Source: Amarolinea aalborgensis
Lineage (GTDB): Bacteria; Chloroflexota; Anaerolineae; SSC4; Amarolineaceae
Direction: 5' to 3'
NCBI RefSeq assembly: GCF_900491745.1
Contig: NZ_UETR01000060.1
Coordinates: 1-16,763 of the forward strand
DNA: 16,763 bases
The notes under the pieces were generated by a model. That model did not search any database. It was not told the origin of the DNA and was given only the letters and a program-made list of their open reading frames with translations. Each line of letters starts with the position of its first letter. Position 1 is the stretch's first letter. The position numbers and the translations under genes are program-made. Shown here one piece after another: positions 1 through 6,803 of the stretch.

Positions 1-1
1 G

Positions 2-2281
2 GTCAACAACCTGCTGGGCCTGATCAATCCGCCGCCGGCTGCGATTGCCGCGCCGCAGCAGGCCAACGCGACCGTCGGCGTCGGCAAGGGGATCACGCTC
101 AGCGGAACCTTCCAGATCGCCGAGGGTGTCGGCTTCCCGCTCTTCCTGCAGTTCGGCGGCGACAAGCAGCAGGGGCAACTGCCCGCACCCGCGGACGACC
201 ACAAGCCCGACACAGCGCAGGCCGCCGCTGCCGCACCGGCCGCGGCCCCACAGGGTCAGTCGGACGAGCGTTCGCAGAGCAAGGTTGACAAGGTGATTGG
301 CGCGGTGCGCATCAAGAAGATCGGACTGATCTTCGAGAACGGCCGCATCGGCCTCAAGATCACCGGCGGCCTGGCGCTGGCAGCCTTCGAGTTCGAGTTG
401 ATGGGGATGCAGGTGACCGTCCCGCAGAGCGTGCTCAACGATCCGGCCAAACTCTCCGAGATCGCCTTTGCGCTCGACGGCTTCGGGGTTGAGATCCACA
501 AGGGCACGCTCGCCATCATGGGCGCCGTCCTGCGGATGCACCGCGAGGAGCCCGGCGCCGACGGCGCGCTGATTGCGTACGACGAGTTCAGCGGCATCGT
601 CCAGGTCGCCTTCCCGCCGCTCAACCTGACCGGCATGGGCGCCTACGCCATGTACCAGGGGCACCCGTCGCTCTTCCTCTTCGTAGCGCTGGGCTACCCG
701 ATTCCACTGCATCCGTCGCTGCTCCTCGAGGGGATGATGCTGGGCTTTGGCATTCACCGCGACTTCATCGCGCCTCTGCCCCAGGACATCCTCACCTATC
801 CGCTGGTCGCCGTGGCGGTGACGCCGCCGCCGCCCATTGACATCCAGCAGATGGCCGAGGCGATGCACAAGTACTTCCCGCCGGCGGCCGATCTCTACTT
901 CGTCGTGGTGGGCGTCAAATTCAAGGCGTTCGGCCTGGTAGACTCCCTGGTCATGGCGGCGGTTAAGTTCGGCCGCTCGCTCGAAATCAACCTGATCGGC
1001 GTCAGCAGCATCTTCTTTCCATCGGCTTTCATCGAGCTGGTATGGACCGCGCGCTTCGTGCCCGAAAGCGGCTATCTGTTCATCGGCGGCCAGCTCACCG
1101 AACGCTCCTACCTGCTCGTTCCGGAGGTGCAGATCACCGGCGGCTTTGCGGTGGCGGCCTGGCTGGCCGGCGAACACAAAGGGGATTTTGTCGTCAGCGT
1201 CGGCGGCTACCATCCCAATTTCCACGTGCCCGACCACTACCCGAGCCACATCCCGCGCCTGGGCATCGCCTTTCACCTCGGCCCGGCCGACATCAAGGGC
1301 GGCATGTACTTCGCCGTCACCCCGCAGTGCGTGATGATGGGCGGTTCCCTGGAGGTAAGCGTCAAGCAGGACAGCCTGAGCGCTTTCATCAAGCTGTCGC
1401 TCGACGCCATCATCTATTTTGAGCCGTTCCACTACGATGTGCTGATCAGCGCCGACGCCGGGGTGAAGGTAGACCTCCCGCTGGCGCTGACGACGCTGCA
1501 CCTGGATATGCACCTGCACATTGACATGCACATTTGGGGGCCGGAGTTCAGCGGCACGGCCTCGCTCGACGTCGGGCCGAAGACGTTCGATGTCGCCATC
1601 GGCGCCGCCGCCGAGACTAAGGCGCTGCCGATCAGTTACGAGACGTTCAAAGAGAAGTTCCTGCCAACGGTCTGCACAGTCGCTGTGACGCAGGGGCTGC
1701 TGCGCAAGGCGGAAGAAAACGGGGTCGAAATCTACGTCGTTGCGGCCGACCAGGTCGTCATCGAAGCGCGCACTACCGTACCCATCACCGACGGCGCAGA
1801 CGCGCGCCTGGGCATCACGCCCATGGCGGTCAAGGGCAAAGGGTTCAAAGCGGTGAGCGCGCTGCGCGGTGCGGACAAGTTCAGAGCAGCCGCCATCGCA
1901 GAAGCCGTCCCGGCCGGCATCTGGGGCGGCGCCTGCAAGCCGGCGCCCGACCTTACCGACCCGTCGAGCGGCCTGGTGAGGGATGTGCATACCGGCTACC
2001 GCCTGACGCCCGCGGCGGAACGCATCACGTCGGCGTCGCACGCGATCGAGAAGGATAAGCTGGCCTACAACACCGACCTCCTCACATTGAACGACCGCGA
2101 GGTGAGCTTCCAGATCGTCGGGCATGGCGCGGCGGTCGCGGCGGAAATGCCGGCCGAGACCTACTTCCAGTACACGGGGCTGAACGTCTCTGACATCAGA
2201 CCGGTCGCTGACTTCGGCGAGCTCAGTCGAGCCGCCCGCGAACTTTTGCAGCCCCGGCTGCTGACTTATGCACTGAGCTGA
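2..2281 (+). CDS. DUF6603-type large protein, 5'-truncated by the window edge
   Basis: The frame is open from base 2, so the start lies left of the window; 759 residues are visible. An internal GTG at 293 is unlikely to be the true start because the upstream residues read as normal protein (a Gly-rich beta segment, then an Ala/Pro/Gln-rich linker at about residues 55-90). From about residue 98 the protein alternates hydrophobic beta-strands and Gly turns in a pattern I associate with DUF6603, including a GMGAYAMYQGHPSLFLFVAL stretch, a GMMLGFGIHRDF stretch and a PAADLYFVVVGVKF stretch. No signal peptide or membrane helix is visible in this part. The last about 200 residues form a separate mixed domain. 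DUF6603 has no established function to my knowledge. The stop is 12 bases before the next gene, suggesting one operon. The C-terminal DFGELSRAAREL segment is encoded by a dispersed repeat (2210-2235). The family call is from pattern memory, not a search. Confidence 0.7.
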   Translation, partial: VNNLLGLINPPPAAIAAPQQANATVGVGKGITLSGTFQIAEGVGFPLFLQFGGDKQQGQLPAPADDHKPDTAQAAAAAPAAAPQGQSDERSQSKVDKVIGAVRIKKIGLIFENGRIGLKITGGLALAAFEFELMGMQVTVPQSVLNDPAKLSEIAFALDGFGVEIHKGTLAIMGAVLRMHREEPGADGALIAYDEFSGIVQVAFPPLNLTGMGAYAMYQGHPSLFLFVALGYPIPLHPSLLLEGMMLGFGIHRDFIAPLPQDILTYPLVAVAVTPPPPIDIQQMAEAMHKYFPPAADLYFVVVGVKFKAFGLVDSLVMAAVKFGRSLEINLIGVSSIFFPSAFIELVWTARFVPESGYLFIGGQLTERSYLLVPEVQITGGFAVAAWLAGEHKGDFVVSVGGYHPNFHVPDHYPSHIPRLGIAFHLGPADIKGGMYFAVTPQCVMMGGSLEVSVKQDSLSAFIKLSLDAIIYFEPFHYDVLISADAGVKVDLPLALTTLHLDMHLHIDMHIWGPEFSGTASLDVGPKTFDVAIGAAAETKALPISYETFKEKFLPTVCTVAVTQGLLRKAEENGVEIYVVAADQVVIEARTTVPITDGADARLGITPMAVKGKGFKAVSALRGADKFRAAAIAEAVPAGIWGGACKPAPDLTDPSSGLVRDVHTGYRLTPAAERITSASHAIEKDKLAYNTDLLTLNDREVSFQIVGHGAAVAAEMPAETYFQYTGLNVSDIRPVADFGELSRAARELLQPRLLTYALS
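2210..2235 (+). repeat. 26-base dispersed repeat inside coding sequence
   Basis: These 26 bases contain CTTCGGCGAGCTCAGTCGAG. Their exact reverse complement occurs at 5070-5095, inside the long inverted repeat downstream of the GrpB-family gene. Here the repeat is read in frame near the C-terminus of the DUF6603-type protein as DFGELSRAA. Confidence 0.9.
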
Positions 2282-2293
2282 GGATTTCATTTC

Positions 2294-4456
2294 ATGGCTG
2301 CCGACACGATCCGTTTCGAAGGGTACCACCTGCCCGGCTTGCAAGCTGGCGTTGAAAAGCTGCAATTGACGCTCGACCTTACCCTGCCGGCGACCGACCA
2401 CCCCGACCCCTTTGTTTCGCCGGAGCTGACCGTTCTGATCAGCGGCCCCCGTTTCATCTTCTCACCGGCGGAAATCTACGCTATCTTTCCGCCGCGCGAC
2501 AGCTTCGGGGAGTGGGATAACGTCTTGCCGCATGTCGAGCTGACGCCGAGCACGCTGCCGTGGCAGCGCGCGAGCGGCGCCAACGACAAGACCATGCCGT
2601 GGCTGGCGCTGATCCTGCTGCAAGATGACGAGTGGACCGACCCCTCGAAAGTGGTCGCCGAGAAGATGGCGTGGGAAGATCTACGGAAGGAGGTCGGGTT
2701 AGCAGAGGAAGCCACCGATCACCCGCCCGAAAAAGGGCAGCGCTTTCCACCGGTCCAGGCGCTGCGCATCGAGCAGTCTTTCTTGCAGCAGATCATGCCG
2801 ACGGCCGACGACCTGCGCTGGCTGACCCACGTGCGCGTCGGTCACGACTCAGATGGGCAGGATGTCGAGCGGGCCATCGTCGTCTGCAATCGGATGCCGC
2901 GCCAAGGGGCGCGGGCCGCGGCCCATCTCATCTCACTGGAACAGCGCCTCGCCAGTGACGGCTCCTTCAAATTCTCCGCCGCATCGGACGGCAAGGTTCT
3001 CCTCCTCAGCATCCACTCCTGGGAATTCACCTGCCCGGCCGACGAAGAGTTCAAGGTCAGCGACAAGGCCCTTGGGCGGCTCGATGAACCGCTCAAGGGA
3101 CAAGCCGCGCAGCAGTTTCCGGCCGGCGAAGCGCGTGACATGCTGTACCGGGGGCGCGAGGCGTTCGTGGCCGCCCTGGAAGGGAAAGGGTTCAGCAAAG
3201 AAGCCGACAAGGACGCGCTGGTCAACGCTTGCCACATCCAGTCCGAAACGTTCAAGGGGTTGATGGATGCGCTCGATTGCGGCTGGCTGCACGCGCCGCC
3301 GCGGGAGCAGACCCACGCGCTGTTCGCGCTGGGCGGCGTGCCGGTCGCGCACGGTCTCAGGCAGGGCGGCAAAATGGCGTCCTGGTATCACGGCCCGCTC
3401 ATTGCCGACAAGAACCTGGACGCCGGCATCGAAACGGCCCTCATACAAACGCTGCCGGTCCGCCACGCCGATCAGCTGCTGCTCTACAACGAAACAACCC
3501 GTATGCTGGACGCCTCCTATGCGGCCGCCTGGGAGTTGGGTCGTCTGCTGGCGATCAGCGAGCCGCGCGTCAGCCAGCAGATCGCCCAGTGGAAGACGTC
3601 GCACGCTCGCGAAGCTGGCCTGGTCGAACAGAACCTATGGTTCTCGCACATCCCGTTCACCGACTCGCAATTTGTGCACCGCGCAGGGGGGCTGATCGAG
3701 GGCAAGTTGCAGGCGTACTTCTCCAACCTCGGGCGGCTGCTCGGCGTCCCGTTCCAATACCTGGTTCCGCATGAGAGCTTGCTGCCGGATGAATCGCTGC
3801 GCTTCTTCTACGTGGACCGGCTGTGGGTGGAATGTTTGCTCGACGGCGCGTTCAGCATCGGCCGCACGACGCGCTTCGACCTGGCGCGCGAGCGGGGAGC
3901 GCAGGGACAGATCCGATTTCCCCACCAGCAGGAGCGCCCTGCGATGAGCGGCGTCATCCTGCGCTCCGACCTTGTCTCCGGTTGGCCCTCCCTGATGGTC
4001 GAAGGATATGCGAGCTCCGATCCATCTGAATCCTCCAGGATCGAGCTGCTGCGCTACGAACGGCTGGGGCAAAACGTGGCCATCGCCATTTTCGGGGGCG
4101 AGCTCAAGGCGTTTAGGCTCCATCTGCCGCCGGAGTCGCTGCACTGCGGTTTCAGCCGCGACGCCTCGGATGAAAGCGGGTATGTCAAAGAGGTGAAAGA
4201 CCTGGCCGACGGCAATGAACTGCCGACCCTCGCGGGACCCTCCAGAACAACCGCCGTCAACTTCGGCTGGCGCCCCGGCGCCGAGGGGCTGCGCATCTTC
4301 GTCCCCAAACGCATGGTAGACAATATCAACCGCCGTCTGGACGACGAGGCAAAACAGGAAGGGCGGCCGTTTGAGCGGGTCACCCACGCCGGGCACCTGG
4401 CTATCCAGCTTCTCGAAGGCGTCCCACGCCTGCAGGTGAATGTCAAGCAGCCGTGA
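2294..4456 (+). CDS. Unrecognised 720-residue protein paired with the DUF6603-type gene
   Basis: The ATG at 2294 has GAGGA nine bases upstream, and the SD overlaps the stop of the preceding gene, so the two are probably co-transcribed and perhaps translationally coupled. I do not recognise the family. The protein looks soluble: there is no signal peptide or hydrophobic helix of membrane length. Notable segments are LPHVELTPSTLPWQR (about 78-92), MPWLALILLQDDEW (about 101-114), an acidic, helix-rich middle part, and a final third with repeated beta-type segments ending in LEGVPRLQVNVKQP. Trp is common. No nucleotide-binding or catalytic motif stands out. Size and pairing with the DUF6603-type protein suggest the two act together, perhaps as parts of a large assembly; that is inference only. 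Codon use looks like that of the upstream gene, with high GC at third positions. Confidence 0.85.
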   Translation: MAADTIRFEGYHLPGLQAGVEKLQLTLDLTLPATDHPDPFVSPELTVLISGPRFIFSPAEIYAIFPPRDSFGEWDNVLPHVELTPSTLPWQRASGANDKTMPWLALILLQDDEWTDPSKVVAEKMAWEDLRKEVGLAEEATDHPPEKGQRFPPVQALRIEQSFLQQIMPTADDLRWLTHVRVGHDSDGQDVERAIVVCNRMPRQGARAAAHLISLEQRLASDGSFKFSAASDGKVLLLSIHSWEFTCPADEEFKVSDKALGRLDEPLKGQAAQQFPAGEARDMLYRGREAFVAALEGKGFSKEADKDALVNACHIQSETFKGLMDALDCGWLHAPPREQTHALFALGGVPVAHGLRQGGKMASWYHGPLIADKNLDAGIETALIQTLPVRHADQLLLYNETTRMLDASYAAAWELGRLLAISEPRVSQQIAQWKTSHAREAGLVEQNLWFSHIPFTDSQFVHRAGGLIEGKLQAYFSNLGRLLGVPFQYLVPHESLLPDESLRFFYVDRLWVECLLDGAFSIGRTTRFDLARERGAQGQIRFPHQQERPAMSGVILRSDLVSGWPSLMVEGYASSDPSESSRIELLRYERLGQNVAIAIFGGELKAFRLHLPPESLHCGFSRDASDESGYVKEVKDLADGNELPTLAGPSRTTAVNFGWRPGAEGLRIFVPKRMVDNINRRLDDEAKQEGRPFERVTHAGHLAIQLLEGVPRLQVNVKQP

Positions 4457-4517
4457 AAAGCGGGGCGCATGTCAAATGGGGGGCGCAGCCCCGCAGGGGC
4501 TTGCACCTCGTAGCCGG

Positions 4518-4605
4518 ATGGCCTCCGGCCGCCGGCGGGGTTGGTGGCCGCATGGCCTCCGGCGGGGTTGGTGGCCGGATGGCCTCCGGCGGGGTTGGTG
4601 GCCGC
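4518..4605. repeat. 27-base GC-rich tandem repeat, about three copies
   Basis: The unit begins ATGGCCTCCGGCGGGGTTGG. Copies run 4518-4551 (34 bases, with a seven-base internal expansion), 4552-4578 and 4579-4605, followed by a decaying fourth start. A flanking inverted pair, ACCTCGTAGCC near 4505-4515 and GGCTACGAGGT near 4649-4659, brackets the array. No gene is supported here. Confidence 0.85.
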
Positions 4606-4662
4606 ATGGCCTGCGCGCAACCAACGCCGCCCGACCGTGAACGGATCGGGCTACGAGGTGGA

Positions 4663-4678
4663 AGGCCCTATCGGGCCT
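4663..4678. other. Small perfect hairpin
   Basis: AGGCCC, loop TATC, GGGCCT: a six-base-pair stem with a four-base loop, about 200 bases downstream of the 720-residue gene. No T-run follows, so it is not a standard intrinsic terminator. Confidence 0.5.
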
Positions 4679-4789
4679 GACAGCCCGGGAGGGGTTTGCA
4701 TCTCGCAGCGGGCGCATTTCAGTTTCGCAGCGTAGCCGACGAAGGTTGGGCTTGGCAGTGGTTGCAGCGGCCTTCGACAAGCTCAGGCC

Positions 4790-4973
4790 CCGTGCGGTGA
4801 GCCTGTCGAACCGTGCGGTGAGCCTGTCGAACCGTGCGGTGAGCCTGTCGAACCGTGCGGTGAGCCTGTCGAACCGTGCGGTGAGCCTGTCGAACCGTGC
4901 GGTGAGCCTGTCGAACCGTGCGGTCGAGCCTGTCGAACCGTGCGGTGAGCCTGTCGAACCGTGCGGTCGAGCC
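4790..4973. repeat. 21-base tandem repeat, eight full copies plus a partial
   Basis: The unit core is GTGCGGTGAGCCTGTCGAAC. Copies start at 4790, 4811, 4832, 4853, 4874, 4895, 4916 (22 bases, one inserted C) and 4938; a partial copy ends at 4973. A related CCTTCGACAAGCTCAGG lies just upstream at 4771-4787. Because 21 is a multiple of three, the array stays open in several frames and would read as a heptapeptide (RAVSLSN on +). There is no start signal or flanking protein-like sequence, so I treat it as non-coding. Similar CTTCGACAAGCTCAG sequences are widely dispersed in bacterial genomes. Confidence 0.95.
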
Positions 4974-5002
4974 GCTCACGACGAAGCCTCAATCGCCCGA
5001 CC
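4974..5002 (+). repeat. Dispersed 29-base repeat (inverted partner at 13772-13800)
   Basis: Starts GCTCACGACGAAGCCTCAAT. The exact reverse complement is at 13772-13800. In both places the repeat is joined to a GGGCGCATTTCA-like segment or its complement (AAATTGAAATGCACCC at about 5012-5027), so the repeated module is longer than the exact core. Confidence 0.85.
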
Positions 5003-5047
5003 TGCCCCCAAATTGAAATGCACCCTAAAAAGCGGGCGGCGGCGGGC

Positions 5048-5106
5048 GGCTCGACTGAGACCTCGGCGAGCGGCTCGACTGAGCTCGCCGAAGTCTCGGT
5101 CGAGCC
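5048..5106. terminator. Long imperfect inverted repeat between convergent genes
   Basis: Two 24-base arms (5048-5071 and 5083-5106) are complementary except at two positions, with an 11-base loop. The structure lies 33 bases beyond the stop of the GrpB-family gene (-), so its RNA form could end that transcript. It lacks a clear T-run, so it could equally be just a mobile palindromic repeat. Its central 26 bases (5070-5095) match 2210-2235 in inverted orientation. Confidence 0.5.
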
Positions 5107-5138
5107 GCTTGCCGAAGTCGCCGGTGCGGGCAGGATCT

Positions 5139-5750
5139 TCAGGACGTGTTGCCGCGGCGGGTCTCGTGCTGGCGCTCGTACCATGCCAACGCGCGTGCCT
5201 GGGTTTCCTGGATGAAGCGCTCTTTGGCCGCGTTGTACTCGTTGGTGTCACGATAGTCTGCGCGTGACAGCGCTGATTTCAGCAAGCCATAGTCGTCGCG
5301 CACATCTGAGTGCGCCCGCAAGTAGTCGCGAAAGGCCAGATGCCTCGTCCAATGCGGCGTGTCTTTCACGACCACGTGGATGTTAGCGACTGAGATGAAG
5401 GTCTGGCCGCGCACGAATGCGTCGTGGACATCAATCAATTCTGGCGGCGCCTGGTCGGTCAGGGGTCGCAGCCGTGCGAACAGCCGCCGGTAAGGCATCG
5501 CCGGCTCGTACTTCTTGAAGTAGGTATACCCGGCTCCGACCATCGGCGCGATCGCCCTATCCAACTGCGTATCATCGCGCAGGCCCACCAAGATATCAAT
5601 GGTCGGCTTTGCGCACAACCCTTCGACCGCGGTGCTCCCGATATGCTCGATGGCAGGGCCGAAGCCGGCCAGCGCCGCTGAAATCACGGCCAGCTCACGG
5701 GCAAAGGCGTCAACCCAGCCGGGCTGATAGTCTTCGAGGATGATCTTCAT
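5139..5750 (-). CDS. GrpB family protein (UPF0157)
   Basis: The 203-residue product fits the usual size of this family (about 170-200). Residues 35-57 read EHIGSTAVEGLCAKPTIDIL and onward, the family signature: a GST turn (38-40) followed by KPTIDI with Asp52. This resembles the active-site region of minimal nucleotidyltransferases of the pol-beta superfamily. Later come a YTYFKKYEPAMPYRRLF stretch, an HVVVKDTPHWTRHLAFRDYLRAHSD stretch and a C-terminal helix ending near YNAAKERFIQE, all typical. The biochemical role is not established; a nucleotidyl-transfer activity is inferred from fold only. The ATG at 5750 is preceded by a weak GTGAG. The gene stands alone, converging on the repeat region at 4457-5138 and diverging from the small ORF at 5852. 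Confidence 0.9.
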   Translation of the reverse strand: MKIILEDYQPGWVDAFARELAVISAALAGFGPAIEHIGSTAVEGLCAKPTIDILVGLRDDTQLDRAIAPMVGAGYTYFKKYEPAMPYRRLFARLRPLTDQAPPELIDVHDAFVRGQTFISVANIHVVVKDTPHWTRHLAFRDYLRAHSDVRDDYGLLKSALSRADYRDTNEYNAAKERFIQETQARALAWYERQHETRRGNTS

Positions 5751-5851
5751 ACGTTCTCACTTGCTCTACCATGGGCTTCCCAACCCTGAACACTCCAAAC
5801 GTGTGACGGTCGCCACGCTCAAGATACAGAAACCATGATCACGAGGTTACT

Positions 5852-6001
5852 ATGAGGTCAAAGAAGGTCACGCAAATGGCCGCGGGATTCACGGACGAGG
5901 AACCAGCGGCTCGGTTGAGCATTGACCGGTCGCGTAAGCCGCTGCGGCTGCAGGTACGCTGGCTCGACCGCATCGCAGGAGAAAGTGAGGCGACAACGTG
6001 A
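5852..6001 (+). CDS. Small 49-residue ORF overlapping the DUF1801 gene
   Basis: ATG at 5852, stop TGA at 5999-6001; the stop overlaps the GTG start of the next gene in a GTGA arrangement typical of translational coupling. The peptide is basic (MRSKKVTQMAAGFTDEEPAA at the start, then many Arg). The N-terminal GFTDEE resembles, from memory, the leading segment of some DUF1801 proteins, which continue with a charged helix. This ORF may be a real small gene, a leader that couples translation, or a frameshifted 5' end of a longer DUF1801 gene. No clear SD precedes it. Existence as a translated product is uncertain. Confidence 0.45.
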   Translation: MRSKKVTQMAAGFTDEEPAARLSIDRSRKPLRLQVRWLDRIAGESEATT

Positions 6002-6411
6002 CGCCTGCTGAAAAACATCCGCACCTCGACATGCCTTCGACCGAGCAACTGCGCGCACTGATCGAGAGCATCCGGCCGGCGCTGGCTGATGTGTATCTCG
6101 AGGTGCATCGGCTCGTGCTCGACGTCCTCCCAGACGTTCGCTTCGAGGTAGACCGCACCGATGCCGGCATCGGGTATGGCGCGCGGCAGTTTGGCTACAA
6201 CGGCTGGGGGATGGGAGCTTTGGCGGCGCACAGAGCCTGGGTCTCGCTGGTCTTCTTTCGGGGAACCAAACTGGACGATCCCAATGGACTCCTCGAGGGC
6301 ACAGGCGCCTCCGTCAGACACGTGAAGATCAGGTCGCTGGACGAGCTCGAGGTGCGGCGCGCGGCGCTCCGTGCCCTGCTGCACGAGGCGGCCCACCACC
6401 ATGGGACGTAG
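5998..6411 (+). CDS. DUF1801 (YdhG-like) protein
   Basis: 137 residues from GTG at 5998. The GTG is chosen because it overlaps the preceding TGA (GTGA) and has GAAAGTGAGG upstream. The family pattern is clear: a helix (LRALIESIRPALADVYLEVH), then FEVDRTDAGIGYGARQFGYN, then VSLVFFRGTKLDDPNGLLEG, and the conserved TGASVRHVKIRSLDELE close to the C-terminus. DUF1801 proteins have a frataxin-like fold and are sometimes called iron chaperones after B. subtilis YdhG, but a function for this one cannot be deduced. The C-terminus ends in a His-rich HEAAHHHGT. It is followed by apparently degenerate DNA, not by another gene. Confidence 0.85.
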   Translation: MTPAEKHPHLDMPSTEQLRALIESIRPALADVYLEVHRLVLDVLPDVRFEVDRTDAGIGYGARQFGYNGWGMGALAAHRAWVSLVFFRGTKLDDPNGLLEGTGASVRHVKIRSLDELEVRRAALRALLHEAAHHHGT

Positions 6412-6424
6412 GTGGTGATGAACA

Positions 6425-6565
6425 CTGCTTCTACCAGCCGGTCTGGCATTCCTCATAACAGCCGATTGGAACCGGCCGCTGGCTGTGGTCAAGCGCCTTG
6501 TAGCCCCAGGGATCGCGCTCGTTGTGGCCTTTGCGGTTCTGTACTACATGGAGCATCTGCGCTAG
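6425..6565 (+). pseudogene. Possible remnant of a membrane protein C-terminus
   Basis: The frame directly after an in-frame TGA reads LLLPAGLAFLITADWNRPLA, then VVKRLVAPGIALVVAFAVLY, then YMEHLR and a stop at 6563-6565. It has two hydrophobic stretches separated by a basic loop, which looks like real membrane protein, but there is no ATG. The first GTG in frame (6485) would give only 26 residues. It could be a decayed gene end or a tiny membrane peptide; I favour a remnant. Confidence 0.3.
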
Positions 6566-6619
6566 ACCGTGCGCCTGGTGGACGCTCTGCGCTTCCGCGC
6601 GCGCTTGCGAGCGCGAGAA

Positions 6620-6781
6620 TCAACCCGCCGCAGCGCCGTTTCGTGTCATCAGATAATCCGCATAGCCCCGCGGCCACCTGGAAAAGTCAATCTCCCCGGC
6701 GATCTTGACGATCTCGAAGTAGGGTCCACACCGCTGGAACGTATCGGCCGGTAGTGTCCCCACACCACAGCCGGTGTTCAC
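6620..6781 (-). pseudogene. Gene-fragment reading frame carrying a repeated C-terminal motif
   Basis: On the minus strand, 22 bases beyond the stop of the giant regulator, a frame from GTG (6781) gives 53 residues. Its middle reads YFEIVKIAGEIDFSRW; it ends at TGA (6620-6622). The same motif is read in a second copy at 14881-14921 as FDIIKIAGEIDFSRW with only conservative changes, which suggests past coding constraint. I do not recognise the parent protein. The frame stays open upstream into the regulator gene, and no SD is seen before the GTG. Probably the 3' end of a lost gene. Confidence 0.35.
6678..6718. repeat. 41-base dispersed repeat (partner at 14881-14921)
   Basis: Starts CTGGAAAAGTCAATCTCCCC. 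It matches 14881-14921 at 39 of 41 positions in the same orientation. Read on the minus strand, the two mismatches within the block change Glu to Asp and Val to Ile. Confidence 0.9.
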
Positions 6782-6803
6782 CGCGCCGTGCGCACGCCTG
6801 GCG

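Noticed and set aside
45..296. 83-residue + strand ORF at the left edge
   Set aside because: Ser/Arg/Pro-rich shadow of the DUF6603-type frame, which is open from base 2.
2933..3604. 223-residue minus-strand ORF inside the 720-residue gene
   Set aside because: Arg-rich shadow frame in GC-rich coding sequence, no SD, no family features; the + strand frame is continuous and begins with a good SD.
4790..4973. CRISPR array
   Set aside because: Units are directly contiguous with no variable spacers, and no cas genes are present.
4746..5267. Long + strand ORF with repeated RAVSLSN heptapeptides
   Set aside because: It is the translation of the 21-base tandem repeat, open because 21 is divisible by three. 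It has no start signal, its ends read as unrelated repeats, and it overlaps the GrpB-family gene.
6412..6708. 98-residue + strand ORF after the DUF1801 gene
   Set aside because: Low-complexity Arg/Ser/Pro composition with no SD; another frame of the same stretch contains the more protein-like membrane segment.
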